From NCBI GenBank assembly GCA_964384025.1, contig CAYLJJ010000068.1, forward strand, positions 1 through 38,749: a DNA stretch of 38,749 nt, read 5' to 3'. The notes under the pieces are model-generated. The model saw nothing but the letters and a program-made list of their open reading frames with translations. It was not told where the DNA came from and did no database searches. How positions within the stretch are numbered: position 1 is the stretch's first letter; the number at the start of each line of letters is the position of its first letter. Source of the DNA: CAYLJJ01 sp964384025 (GTDB lineage Bacteria; Myxococcota_A; Bradymonadia; UBA7976; UBA1532). Below, in pieces: positions 15,143 through 23,705 of the stretch. The translations under genes and the position numbers were made by a program.

Positions 15143-16167
15143 CTCGCGCTCAACGCTCTCACCCACTCAACCACCGCTTTAAAGCGGGCTGGATCCACCT
15201 CCTTATCAACCCCATGTCCAAGGTTGAAGATGTGGCCACGCGGCCCCGCCGCCTCCAAGACCGCTGCAACCTCGGCTTTAAGATCAGCTGAGCCGCTCAG
15301 AAGCACCGCAGGATCCAGGTTGCCCTGTATCGGCGTCTCTGGCCCCAAAATCCTACGAGCCTCCGCCAGATCACAGCACCAGTCCAGGCCATAGGCATCC
15401 GCCCCAACCTCCTTAAGCTGGGGCAGGAGCCCCGCGCTCCCACGCGCGAAGTAGATCATCGGCGTCGCCCCATAACCCGCGCTGCGCAGCCCTTGAAAGA
15501 CCTGAGCAGCGGCCCTCGCCGCAAAGCAGCGCCATTGCGTTGGAGTGAGGCTCCCTCCCCAGGTATCAAAGAGCTGTACAACCTGAGCACCCGCCTCGAT
15601 CTGCGCTGAGAGCTGAGCGATGTTGGCGGTCACCAGCTTGCTCAACAGCAGCTCAGCCAGCTCGGGCTCATCCAGGAGGAAGGCCCGTGCCTTCATCAAG
15701 CCGCGTGGTCCACGGTGGCCCAGGAGGTAGGTCATCAGGGTGAAGGGCGCCCCTGCGAAGCCCAGCAGAGTGGCTGAAGAGGGCAGCGCGGCGTGGATCA
15801 ACCGGATGGCTGCTTGAACCGGCTCCAGCTCAGATCCTGGATCAACCTCAGCAAGCTTATGGATATCCGCCGCGCAGGTTACTGGGTTGTCGATGATGGG
15901 GCCTGGCTCAAAGCGGAGCCCCGCGCCCATCGCGTCGAGGACAAGGAGGATATCGGAGAAGAGGATCGCTCCATCTACGCCATAGCGCCGCAGCGGCTGA
16001 AGCGTGACCTCGGCGGCCAGCTCAGGGGTGTAGCACATCTCTAGGAAGCTATGCTTCTGACGCAGAGCGCGGTACTCAGGGAGGTGTCGCCCTGCCTGGC
16101 GCATAAACCAGACAGGTGTACGCTCAGTCGCTTCGTTGCGCAGCGTGCGCAAGATCAGGGGGCTCAT
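15139..16167 (-). CDS. hemE: Uroporphyrinogen decarboxylase
   Basis: A 342-residue enzyme decarboxylating the four acetate side chains of uroporphyrinogen III to give coproporphyrinogen III. The signature PVWFMRQAGRHLPEYRAL lies at residues 18-35 and supplies the substrate-binding Arg residues. LFSDILLVLDAMG (residues about 69-81), with the catalytic Asp, follows. The GFAGAPFTLMTYLL stretch and the C-terminal FNLGHGV motif are also typical. Length is normal and the protein is cytoplasmic. It overlaps hemL upstream and hemN downstream by ATGA. Confidence 0.96.
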   Translation of the reverse strand: MSPLILRTLRNEATERTPVWFMRQAGRHLPEYRALRQKHSFLEMCYTPELAAEVTLQPLRRYGVDGAILFSDILLVLDAMGAGLRFEPGPIIDNPVTCAADIHKLAEVDPGSELEPVQAAIRLIHAALPSSATLLGFAGAPFTLMTYLLGHRGPRGLMKARAFLLDEPELAELLLSKLVTANIAQLSAQIEAGAQVVQLFDTWGGSLTPTQWRCFAARAAAQVFQGLRSAGYGATPMIYFARGSAGLLPQLKEVGADAYGLDWCCDLAEARRILGPETPIQGNLDPAVLLSGSADLKAEVAAVLEAAGPRGHIFNLGHGVDKEVDPARFKAVVEWVRALSAR

Positions 16168-17441
16168 ACCTTCTCCAAAGCGCGTCCTGCCGCTGCGATG
16201 ATCGCCTCCACCTCTGCAGGGCCATGCGCCAGGCTAAGGAAGGCGACCTCATAGGCGGAGGGCGCCATATAGATCCCCTCCTCCAGCATCGCCGCGTGGA
16301 AGCGGGCGTAGCGCTCCACGGCGACAGAATCAGACCAGCGCTGCTGAGGCAAGCGCTCTGCGAAGGTCATCCATAAGATCGAGCCGATCCGCGCGACCTG
16401 CCCAGGGAGCCCTCGCTCAAGCAGCTTCTGCTCCAATCCAGCGCTCAAGCGCTCAGTCATCTCTTCTAGGCGAGCGTAGGCGGTCTCATCCAGGAGATCG
16501 AGGGTAGCGACGCCCGAGGCCATCGCCAGAGGATTCCCTGAAAGGGTCCCTGCTTGATAGATCGGCCCCTCAGGGGCGAGCTGATCCATCAGAGTTGCTG
16601 GACCGGCGATCGCGCCTACAGGCAGGCCACCCCCCACGATTTTGCCGAGGGTCACCAGATCAGGGCGGATGCCATAATGCTCACCCGCGCCACCACGCGA
16701 GACGCGGAAGCCGGAGATCACCTCATCGAAGATCAGGAGCGCGCCGCTCTCATCGCAGAGTCGGCGAAGGAGCTTCAAAAACTCAGGGCGCTGGATGAGC
16801 AAGCCCGCGTTGGCGGGGATGGGCTCAATCAACGCTGCGGCGATCTGCTCACCCTGTTCAGCGAAGAGCTGGGTGATGGCAGCCTCATCATTTAAGGGCA
16901 ACAGGAAGGTGTCAGCCACCGCTCCCTGGGTCACACCCGCACTTGAGGCGATCCCCAAGGTCGCGAGCCCTGAGCCTCCAGAGACCAAGAGAGCGTCAGA
17001 GTGGCCGTGATAGCAGCCCTCAAAGACCAGGATCCGCTCTCGTTGGGTTGCTCCACGAGCCAAGCGAACAGCGGTCATCACCGCCTCGGTGCCGGAACTG
17101 ACAAAACGTGCCCTTTCAGCGATGGGGATCGCCTCTATGACTCGGCGAGCCAGCTCAATCTCAGCAGGACAAGGGGCGCCAAAGGTGGTCCCCGCCTGTG
17201 CCGCCGTACAGATCGCCTCGACCACCTGAGGATGAGCATGTCCAGCGATCAGCGGACCCCAGGAGCTCAGCAGGTCGATATAGCGGTTGTCGTCAACATC
17301 GAGGAGATAAGCACCCTCACCGCGCTGCAACACACGGGGAGTGCCCCCTACGGATCGAAACGCTCGCACAGGGGAGTTGACTCCGCCCGGCATCAGCTCA
17401 CAGGCCTCAGCATAGAGCTTTTCAGAGCCTTCCAGCTTCAT
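16164..17441 (-). CDS. hemL: Glutamate-1-semialdehyde 2,1-aminomutase
   Basis: A 425-residue PLP enzyme converting glutamate-1-semialdehyde to 5-aminolevulinate, the second step of the C5 pathway. The PLP-binding Lys267 lies in LVTLGKIVGGGLPVGA. The PLP phosphate loop SSGTEAVMTAVRLAR and the LLIFDEVISGFR segment with the conserved Asp are intact. The N-terminal MPGGVNSPVRAF is the family signature. The frame opens at a TTG two codons earlier. I choose the ATG at 17441, which overlaps the hemB stop as ATGA and is preceded by GAGAGGG at six bases. Confidence 0.96.
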   Translation of the reverse strand: MKLEGSEKLYAEACELMPGGVNSPVRAFRSVGGTPRVLQRGEGAYLLDVDDNRYIDLLSSWGPLIAGHAHPQVVEAICTAAQAGTTFGAPCPAEIELARRVIEAIPIAERARFVSSGTEAVMTAVRLARGATQRERILVFEGCYHGHSDALLVSGGSGLATLGIASSAGVTQGAVADTFLLPLNDEAAITQLFAEQGEQIAAALIEPIPANAGLLIQRPEFLKLLRRLCDESGALLIFDEVISGFRVSRGGAGEHYGIRPDLVTLGKIVGGGLPVGAIAGPATLMDQLAPEGPIYQAGTLSGNPLAMASGVATLDLLDETAYARLEEMTERLSAGLEQKLLERGLPGQVARIGSILWMTFAERLPQQRWSDSVAVERYARFHAAMLEEGIYMAPSAYEVAFLSLAHGPAEVEAIIAAAGRALEKV

Positions 17442-18418
17442 AGCCAACCCTCTCTCAGCGCCTCGCGCGCGTGATAGGTGATGATGATCTCGGCGCCTGC
17501 CCGCGCGAAGGCGTGTAGAGTCTCGCGGACCACCCTGGCCTCATCGATCCAGCCACGCGCAGCGGCGGCCTTAACCATGCTGTACTCACCGCTGACGTTG
17601 TAGCAGGCGACAGGCACATTGGAGTGCTCGGCGAACGCGCGGATCACATCGAGGTAAGCCAGCGCGGGCTTGACCATCACGATATCAGCTCCCTCCTCCA
17701 GATCGAGGAAGAGCTCTCGGAGAGCTTCGCGTAGGTTGCGGCTGTCCATCTGATGGCTTTGGCGATCTCCTGAGCTGGGTGCAGAGTCTGCAGCCTCGCG
17801 GAAGGGGCCATAGTAGGCGGAGGCGTACTTCGCCGAATAGCTCATGATCGCTACATGATTGAGCTGAGCGGCGTCGAGCCCTTGGCGGAGCGCCTCTACG
17901 CGACCATCCATCATATCTGAGGGAGCGACAACATCCGCGCCCGCCTGCGCATGAGCGACCGCCATCGCCGTCAGTTTGGGGAGACTCTCATCATTGAGGA
18001 TGCGCCCCGATGAGTCCAACAGTCCACAGTGGCCATGATCGGTATAAGCGCAGAGGCAGACATCGGTGATCACATTCAGAGCGGCGCCAAACTCAGCTTT
18101 GAGCGCGGCCACCGCGCGGATCACTGGGCTCTTTGGGTGGGCGGCGCAATCACCTACAGGATCCTTCTCATTGGGCAAGCCAAAGAGCAGCACGCTGGAG
18201 ATCCCTAACTTGAGATCTGCGGCGACCCTCTCCAAGAGGAGATCTACAGAGCGCCGCGCGATCCCTGGCATGCTCGCGATCTTCTCCATACGGCCTGCGC
18301 CAGGGAGGACAAAGTGTGGCTGGATCAGCTGGCTTGGGCGGACCCCAACCTCAGCGACAAGATTGCGCAGAACTTGAGTCTCACGCAGGCGGCGAGGGCG
18401 GCGATTGAGCGTGCTCAT
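17438..18418 (-). CDS. hemB: Porphobilinogen synthase (delta-aminolevulinate dehydratase), zinc type
   Basis: A 326-residue enzyme condensing two 5-aminolevulinate molecules to porphobilinogen. The two Schiff-base lysines are visible: Lys197 in IMSYSAKYASAYYGPFR and Lys250 in DIVMVKPALAYLDVI. The metal site reads DVCLCAYTDHGHCG (Cys121, Cys123, Cys131), the zinc-binding three-cysteine form rather than the Asp-rich magnesium-only form. The ATG overlaps the hemCD stop by ATGA, and the end overlaps hemL. Length is normal. Confidence 0.96.
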   Translation of the reverse strand: MSTLNRRPRRLRETQVLRNLVAEVGVRPSQLIQPHFVLPGAGRMEKIASMPGIARRSVDLLLERVAADLKLGISSVLLFGLPNEKDPVGDCAAHPKSPVIRAVAALKAEFGAALNVITDVCLCAYTDHGHCGLLDSSGRILNDESLPKLTAMAVAHAQAGADVVAPSDMMDGRVEALRQGLDAAQLNHVAIMSYSAKYASAYYGPFREAADSAPSSGDRQSHQMDSRNLREALRELFLDLEEGADIVMVKPALAYLDVIRAFAEHSNVPVACYNVSGEYSMVKAAAARGWIDEARVVRETLHAFARAGAEIIITYHAREALREGWL

Positions 18419-19989
18419 TTGAGGGCCTCGATCAGGCTGGATATGGTGGCTTGTTGAGCTTGACGGCTGACCTTGAAGCCCGCCAAGCGGATCGCCCGGC
18501 TGGTGGTCTCGCCGATGGAGATCAGGCCCGCCTCTGAGGGGATCTCAATCGCCGCGTTGAGGTGTTTAAAAGCTGAGGGGCTAAAGAAGATCAACTCAGG
18601 CTCGGGGATCCCCTCCAGGCTCTCAATCTGAGCGGGCGCGCGGGTCTCATAGACCTGGGGACGCGAGACTGTATGCCCCGCCGCCCGCAGGCGCTCGGCG
18701 GGCGCAGGATCGGCGAGGTCGCCTACAGGCCAGAGGATGTGTTGGGGGGGCTGTTGAAGCTCAAGGAAGGCATCGACAAGCTGCTCAGCGCTATAAATTT
18801 CAGGACGACAGGAGGCTGCTCGCCCCTCCTCTTCAAGAGCAGCCTCACTACGCGGACCCACCACTGCATAGGGCAGATCTGGGAGCTTATCGATGTTGGC
18901 CTTGAGCCCTTTCAGCCCATTGACGCTCGACAAAAAGATCCAATCGAGCTCAGGAGATATGTTGACCTCAAAGCGGTGCAGGTAGATCTCAAGAGCGGGG
19001 CGATGCTCAACACGCGCTCCCAGGCGTTCCAACCGCTCCTTCAGAGGCTCTGCCTCAGCGCGAGTGAGGATTAAGCTTCGTCCGGTGAGGGGACGGAGAG
19101 CCTTGAAGGCGGTCTGCTCTAGAGAGTCAGAGGTCTCAGCATATAGCTCAAGGAGCGGGCCGCTGGGCTCAGGCAGCTCACCGAGCTGAGGCGCAGGAGC
19201 GGAGGAGACCAACAGACGCCAGCCCTGCTCCTCCTGGATCGCATGGACTCCCAGTGGGAGCTGACAGCCCCCCTCAAGGCGACGCATCAAGCTCCGCTCC
19301 AGCTTGACCGCCTCAGCGGTGACTGGATGGTTGACCTGCTCGACGACCTGGGCGATGCGGGGATCATCCTCACGCATCTGTACGGTCACAGCGGCCTGCC
19401 CTGGCGCGGGCACAAAGTCACGGACCTCCAGCGGCAGGCTGTGGAGCCCCTTACGATCACTCTCGAGGCGCTGTAGTCCTGCCTCAGCTGCTAGGATCGC
19501 GTCATAATCACCCCGGCGAAGCTTCTGGATGCGAGTAGGCAGATTGCCGCGCAGGTCCAGCAAAATCAGATCAGGGCGCAGGCGTCGCAGCTGAGCCCGC
19601 CTCCGGTTGGAGCCGGTCCCGACGCGGCTGCCCCGCTTGAGTGGGAAGCCCTCAGCCTGTTCATCCCAGGCCTCTGGACGGATCAGCAAGGTGTCGCGGG
19701 GATCACCACGCTCCATCGTGGCGATGAGCTGGAGCCCCTCTGGAGCCTGTGTTGGCACATCCTTGAGGCTGTGAACGGCTAGATCTACACGACCATCAGA
19801 GAGAGCTCGCTCCAACTCCTTGGTGAAAAAACCGGGTGTGCTGAGGGTGTTCAGGGCGCTGCGTTGATCCTTGTCGCCAGAGGTGTGGATGATGACCAAA
19901 CTACAAGGACCGAGCGCTGCGAGCCTTCCCCGCACCTCCTCCGCCTGCCAGAGCGCCAGGGCGCTGCCGCGTGTACCGATCTTGATCAA
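18415..19989 (-). CDS. hemCD: Fused hydroxymethylbilane synthase and uroporphyrinogen III synthase
   Basis: A 524-residue bifunctional fusion. Residues 1-295 are HemC, which polymerises four porphobilinogens. It opens with IKIGTRGSALALWQAEEV, carries the DLAVHSLKDVPT motif, and has Cys242 in RRLEGGCQLPLGVHA to hold the dipyrromethane cofactor (the same number as in E. coli). Residues about 300-524 are HemD, which closes and inverts ring D: GRSLILTRAEAEPLKERLE, WIFLSSVNGLKGL, then FFSPSAFKHL and ISIGETTSRAI. HemD is poorly conserved, but these strand-turn motifs are typical. The start is TTG with AGGAG five bases upstream. It lies 8 nt after hemA. HemC-HemD fusions are known (for example in Leptospira) but uncommon. 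Confidence 0.93.
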   Translation of the reverse strand: MIKIGTRGSALALWQAEEVRGRLAALGPCSLVIIHTSGDKDQRSALNTLSTPGFFTKELERALSDGRVDLAVHSLKDVPTQAPEGLQLIATMERGDPRDTLLIRPEAWDEQAEGFPLKRGSRVGTGSNRRRAQLRRLRPDLILLDLRGNLPTRIQKLRRGDYDAILAAEAGLQRLESDRKGLHSLPLEVRDFVPAPGQAAVTVQMREDDPRIAQVVEQVNHPVTAEAVKLERSLMRRLEGGCQLPLGVHAIQEEQGWRLLVSSAPAPQLGELPEPSGPLLELYAETSDSLEQTAFKALRPLTGRSLILTRAEAEPLKERLERLGARVEHRPALEIYLHRFEVNISPELDWIFLSSVNGLKGLKANIDKLPDLPYAVVGPRSEAALEEEGRAASCRPEIYSAEQLVDAFLELQQPPQHILWPVGDLADPAPAERLRAAGHTVSRPQVYETRAPAQIESLEGIPEPELIFFSPSAFKHLNAAIEIPSEAGLISIGETTSRAIRLAGFKVSRQAQQATISSLIEALK

Positions 19990-19997
19990 TCTTGCTC

Positions 19998-21308
19998 CTA
20001 TCTATGGTGAGGGCAGGCAGATGTCTCTAAGCGTCTCTTCTTGAAGCCCATCGCTTGAAGACAGGGGGCTTTAGCGGGGCTGTGGTTACAGGCGACGAGC
20101 ATTCGCTTGGCGTGATCCAGGTGAAGGCCCGCGAGGCGCTTCGCGGTTGATCCGGCCCAACGCTCCAGCTGTTCGATCTGGCGCTCATTGAGGCCGCTGA
20201 GTTGATGCTCGATGAGCTGCCTGACCTCACGCTCCATCACCGTACGAAAGCGGCGTTGGATGCTCTCAACGGCGGGACCAACGACCCGCTCAGCCATACG
20301 ACGCTCCATCACCACCATCTGCTCATCGATGATGCGCTCCGCCTCCTTCGCCTGTTGGCGCCTGGTCTGTAGGTTCTTCTCAGCGCAGGCGCGCAGATCT
20401 TCGATAGAGATCACCTTTAGATGAGGGAGGTTTCGAACCTCTACATCTGAGGGGAGGCTGAGATCGAGGATAAGGAGAGGCTGATCCTGATCAGCACGCT
20501 CCCGGATAAGCGCCTCAAGGAGAGCGTGGGTGAGGACGGGAGCCTTGGCGCTGGTTGCGACCATCACCACATGAACGCTTGGGGTCTCCTTGAGCAGATC
20601 GCCCCAATCAAGCGCTGTAGCGCCCAGCTGAGTGGCGAGAGCATCGGCGCGCTTTCGCGTGCGGTTGGCGATCAGCAGCTCAACAGCGCGGCGCTTGGGA
20701 TTGTCGATCAGGCGCCTGCCCGCCTCTGCGATCGTCTCTCCTGCGCCCAGAAGGAGCAGCTTGGGTTGTACCGCTATGCCATTGGCGAAGACCTCGGCGG
20801 CGGCGAGTGAGGCGACCGAGACAAGCCCAGCAGAGAGCCGTGTTTCACGGCGGATCTGCTTAACCGTCTGATATGCGATCTCCAAGAGCCTCGTGAGCCC
20901 AGCCCCAGCCCACTTCATCTCCAGAGCACGGGCGTGGGCGGCCTTAAGCTGCTCCAGGATCTGGATCTCTCCGATCACCATCGAGTCGAGGGAGGAGGAG
21001 ACCCTGAGGAGATGGCGCGCTGCTGCGCTCCGTTCGAGTTGGTAAAAGTCTCGCTCATTGACCTCCCCAACCTCTCCTCGGTAAAGATCCATCACCGCGT
21101 CAAAGATCTGCGCTCTGCTGCGCTCTGGCGCCGCGCGATACCACAGCTCGATTCGGTTACAGGTGGAGAGCTGAAGCAGCTCTTCAATGCCCTCTTGGTG
21201 CTTTAGGGTGCTCAGCTTGTCGAGAGCGTGCTCTCCCAAGTGGTAATGAGCCACTCGATCGATAGGGTGAGTCTTGTGACTGATGCCGATCACACCGAGA
21301 TGATCCAT
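19998..21308 (-). CDS. hemA: Glutamyl-tRNA reductase
   Basis: A 436-residue enzyme reducing glutamyl-tRNA to glutamate-1-semialdehyde, the committed step of the C5 route. The catalytic Cys50 lies in LLQLSTCNRIELW, the same position as in E. coli. The NADPH-binding LLLLGAGETIAEAGRRL, the IANRTRKRA segment and the C-terminal dimerisation helices are present. It is the first gene of the heme operon. The ATG is preceded by GAGGGAG and GGAAGG. As the pathway's usual control point, its upstream region (21309 onward) probably carries the operon promoter. Confidence 0.95.
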   Translation of the reverse strand: MDHLGVIGISHKTHPIDRVAHYHLGEHALDKLSTLKHQEGIEELLQLSTCNRIELWYRAAPERSRAQIFDAVMDLYRGEVGEVNERDFYQLERSAAARHLLRVSSSLDSMVIGEIQILEQLKAAHARALEMKWAGAGLTRLLEIAYQTVKQIRRETRLSAGLVSVASLAAAEVFANGIAVQPKLLLLGAGETIAEAGRRLIDNPKRRAVELLIANRTRKRADALATQLGATALDWGDLLKETPSVHVVMVATSAKAPVLTHALLEALIRERADQDQPLLILDLSLPSDVEVRNLPHLKVISIEDLRACAEKNLQTRRQQAKEAERIIDEQMVVMERRMAERVVGPAVESIQRRFRTVMEREVRQLIEHQLSGLNERQIEQLERWAGSTAKRLAGLHLDHAKRMLVACNHSPAKAPCLQAMGFKKRRLETSACPHHR

Positions 21309-21322
21309 CCTTCCACTCCCTC

Positions 21323-21332
21323 TAAGCGCTTA
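21323..21332. promoter_or_regulatory. Palindrome in the hemA leader
   Basis: TAAGCGCTTA is a perfect 10-bp palindrome 15 bp upstream of the hemA start and just before its ribosome-binding region. It could be an operator half or a small hairpin near the ribosome site. A 10-bp palindrome may also be chance. Confidence 0.2.
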
Positions 21333-21401
21333 CTTGATGGTCTCTACTGCGATCACCGCCAATCATCAAGACTTTCAAGGCGACAGCCCTATAGAAACGA
21401 T

Positions 21402-21706
21402 GGCTCAAGGCAGAGCTTCAAAGCCAAAGAACCCTGGAGAGAGCTATCCCCCAGATCTCTCCACGATCCTGGGCTCTCTGGGGCTCTACCAGCAGGCCAC
21501 GGGGCGGGATCAGCGCGTAGCCATCCAGCGGGGCCTCCAGGCCGCCCAGGATCCTCGCTCCGGTCGCCCCGCAGATAAGCCTCGCGCCTCAGGATCGAGG
21601 CGCGGCCCGCAGCTTCCTCTTGGGGGCGCCTGGGCAACGCCCTCATCTTGGCTATGCTCAGTGCCCGACGGCACCCCCAGAGCCTCCTCCCCAGGCCCTC
21701 TTCATG
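21402..21706 (+). pseudogene. Possible frameshifted small gene, unrecognised
   Basis: Two plus-strand frames have coding-like third-position bias and could be one gene broken near 21600. The first reads MAQGRASKPKNPGE, then DLSTILGSLGLYQQATGRDQ and further Gln/Ala-rich helix. The second reads WGRLGNALILAMLSARRHPQ and ends at 21706. Its stop overlaps the next candidate ATG as ATGA, the coupling seen in the heme operon nearby. There is no ribosome-binding site at the first ATG, no recognised domain, and the frame join is my inference. This could equally be noncoding. Confidence 0.25.
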
Positions 21707-21988
21707 ATCCTCATTGAACTTCAGGACGCGGCGCCTGCTCCTGAGCCTCAAGTCACGGCGACTCCCGCATCCCGAAGCTGGGGACGCCTCCCCAAGCCCT
21801 TTCGCGGCCTGCTGTTTTTAGCACTCCTGGTTCTCCTGCACCTCCTCCTGGGGTACCTGATGCTCGCTGCCTCCAGCCCTTCAGGATGGACCAAATCTCC
21901 TTCAAATGCTAAATTCCGTAACATTACGAGAATAGCATCGAGATTTTTGCCTTTGTATTGGACAGCAGCCAGATCTATTCCTGAATGA
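21704..21988 (+). CDS. Possible small single-pass membrane protein, C-terminus probably lost
   Basis: A 94-codon frame beginning MILIELQDAAPAPEPQ, with one strong transmembrane segment (RGLLFLALLVLLHLLLGYLM, residues about 40-60). The ATG overlaps the preceding frame's stop. Codon usage resembles neighbours until about 21890, then the DNA turns AT-rich and the peptide loses character, suggesting a rearrangement point or a fortuitous stop. There is no ribosome-binding site and no family was recognised. The remaining 21989-22126 holds no gene I can support. Confidence 0.3.
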   Translation: MILIELQDAAPAPEPQVTATPASRSWGRLPKPFRGLLFLALLVLLHLLLGYLMLAASSPSGWTKSPSNAKFRNITRIASRFLPLYWTAARSIPE

Positions 21989-22126
21989 GGTTTGGAACTC
22001 AAGCGTACGGGCGGGTTGTACTCAGCCTGTAACGCTGCGGTTACACCTCCCCACACCTTCAGAGCGCGGTATGGGCCTTGATAGGAACCCTGATCTTGAC
22101 CTTTCACTTTCCGCTTGGAGTTCAAC

Positions 22127-23650
22127 TTGAAGTTACACATCACCTCACTTGCATTAGCGCTCCTGAGCTGTGAGCCCATCACAGAGGATCAGCTCTTGGA
22201 AGAGTTTGGGGCTGGGGGAGGCGAGGGCACCTGCACCGGGGTGCGTCTGCCTGAGGATCTCCCACCCTCTGAGATCAACGGCGGCCTCCCCGATATCAGC
22301 AATATCCCCTCCGGGCTCAGCGATATCTGTCTCAAGCTCTCCGTGAATGATTTGATGGGTGGGCTGGGAGACCTCCTCGATATCTCCGGTGACATCCTCC
22401 TCAACGAGGAGTGCCTCGAGGCGTCAACTCCCCGCGACATGAACTTTGTCTTGGCCGTCGCGCTCCGCAAAGGGGGCATCGACGCGAACGGTCACGGTCA
22501 ACTGATGGTGCCCCTCAAAGGTGAGGTGAAGCGCGTCGTCGAGGCCCTCAACATTACGAAGAACGCCGCTTTGCTGGTCGCCAAGGTTACTCGGTTCCAA
22601 GGTAGGAACCTCCTCAAACTCGTCAACATCGCCAAGCGAACAGAGCGAGATGGTGTGGAGTACATCGAGACCCTCGCGGAGACGGCCCTCGAGAAGATGA
22701 GCTCTTCGATGAAAATCGATGGGCCGGGCCTCTATGTCATCTACTTGGCGAAGAAGCCCATCGGCTTCGCCTCAGGGCGGGTTGAGATGGCTGACGCGCC
22801 CGTCCCCGGCGCCTTGGTGATCGGCACCTCCGCGCCTTTCCTGGCCTTCACCTCCGACACAGGCGAGTTCACGATCGTCAATCTGCGGGGTCAAACGGGC
22901 TTGGTTGCTTACGACTTGGAGACCCAGATCACAGGCGAGGTTTTCTTCCCCACCACCGAAGATGGCGCCATCAATCCCAAGACAGGGGCGATCTTCGAGT
23001 CGCCCGCGCAAGAGAACTCCATCGACGAGGTCGACGCGCTCAACCTCACCGACCTCGTTATCAAGTTGACCGCTCCCGAGGGTGAGACGTTGGAGAGCAA
23101 CCCGAAGAACTTGGACTTCGAAGTGGGAGATCTCTCCGAGTGGTCCCCCAATGGCGACGTCGACAACCTCTCAGCGGATATCTCGACGCTCTTCCCTGGT
23201 ACGAAGGAGGCGCACTACGCCTTCGTCAGCAGTGGTGAGGGCTCCAAGGACGGGGCGCGGAGCGCGCTGATCCGAGATATCGTCGTCCCACAGGGGGCAT
23301 CGACGATGAAGGTTGAATACAATTTTCTCTCTCAGGAATATCCAGATTGGCTGAACTCACAGTTTAATGACATTTTCGCTATATTTATAGCAGGTCAAAC
23401 TCAATTCCTGCACAAAGAAACCGTTCAGTCGAATACCGGCAAATGGCAAAACTATTACAAAACTATCGGAAATGTGAACAGTTCGGATGCGATGGATGGA
23501 GAGTTTCCCGGTCGTTTGAAGCAGAGGACGCTCTCGTTCGACCTCAGCATCTGCGCGGGTGAGGAGATTCGCTTAGTCTTCGCCGTCTCTGACATTGGCG
23601 ATCGGATTTACGACAGCGCTGCGGTCATCAACCGAATCTGGTTTGAGTAA
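22127..23650 (+). CDS. Lipoprotein with choice-of-anchor-like C-terminal domain
   Basis: A 507-residue lipoprotein. I choose the TTG at 22127: GGAG lies six bases upstream and it begins directly at a signal peptide (KLHITSLALALLSC, Cys15). Residues about 25-210 are a globular region with no recognised family. Residues about 213-270 look like a carboxypeptidase-regulatory-type beta sandwich (ASGRVEMADAPVPGALVIGT then SDTGEFTIVNL). Residues about 325-505 resemble the extracellular choice-of-anchor L type domain: LDFEVGDLSEWSPNGDV, VEYNFLSQEYPDWLNSQFND and a closing IRLVFAVSDIGDRIYDSAA. The DNA of about 23305-23490 is noticeably more AT-rich than the rest of the gene. Probably surface exposed; binding partner unknown. 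Confidence 0.65.
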   Translation: MKLHITSLALALLSCEPITEDQLLEEFGAGGGEGTCTGVRLPEDLPPSEINGGLPDISNIPSGLSDICLKLSVNDLMGGLGDLLDISGDILLNEECLEASTPRDMNFVLAVALRKGGIDANGHGQLMVPLKGEVKRVVEALNITKNAALLVAKVTRFQGRNLLKLVNIAKRTERDGVEYIETLAETALEKMSSSMKIDGPGLYVIYLAKKPIGFASGRVEMADAPVPGALVIGTSAPFLAFTSDTGEFTIVNLRGQTGLVAYDLETQITGEVFFPTTEDGAINPKTGAIFESPAQENSIDEVDALNLTDLVIKLTAPEGETLESNPKNLDFEVGDLSEWSPNGDVDNLSADISTLFPGTKEAHYAFVSSGEGSKDGARSALIRDIVVPQGASTMKVEYNFLSQEYPDWLNSQFNDIFAIFIAGQTQFLHKETVQSNTGKWQNYYKTIGNVNSSDAMDGEFPGRLKQRTLSFDLSICAGEEIRLVFAVSDIGDRIYDSAAVINRIWFE

Positions 23651-23705
23651 ACACGCCCGTAAGCGTTCACCTCCCCCCTCCTGAGAGGGAGAGCAGGTAT
23701 CTTTC

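Larger units (their letters stand above)
11427..21308 (-). other. Complete protoheme biosynthesis operon
   Basis: Eight consecutive minus-strand genes in transcription order hemA, hemCD, hemB, hemL, hemE, hemN, hemH, hemY cover all nine steps from glutamyl-tRNA to protoheme. Junctions are 8 nt (hemA/hemCD), four consecutive ATGA overlaps (hemCD/hemB, hemB/hemL, hemL/hemE, hemE/hemN), a 3-nt gap (hemN/hemH) and another ATGA overlap (hemH/hemY). Such spacing implies one mRNA with translational coupling. I see no internal terminator. Confidence 0.9.

Noticed and set aside
21309..21400. Riboswitch or attenuator in the hemA leader
   Set aside because: Apart from one 10-bp palindrome I see no structured leader or leader peptide in these bases.
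21748..22182. 144-codon minus-strand open frame before the lipoprotein at 22127
   Set aside because: It overlaps the start of a well-supported lipoprotein antisense, ends in a very basic tail typical of shadow frames, and no domain was recognised.
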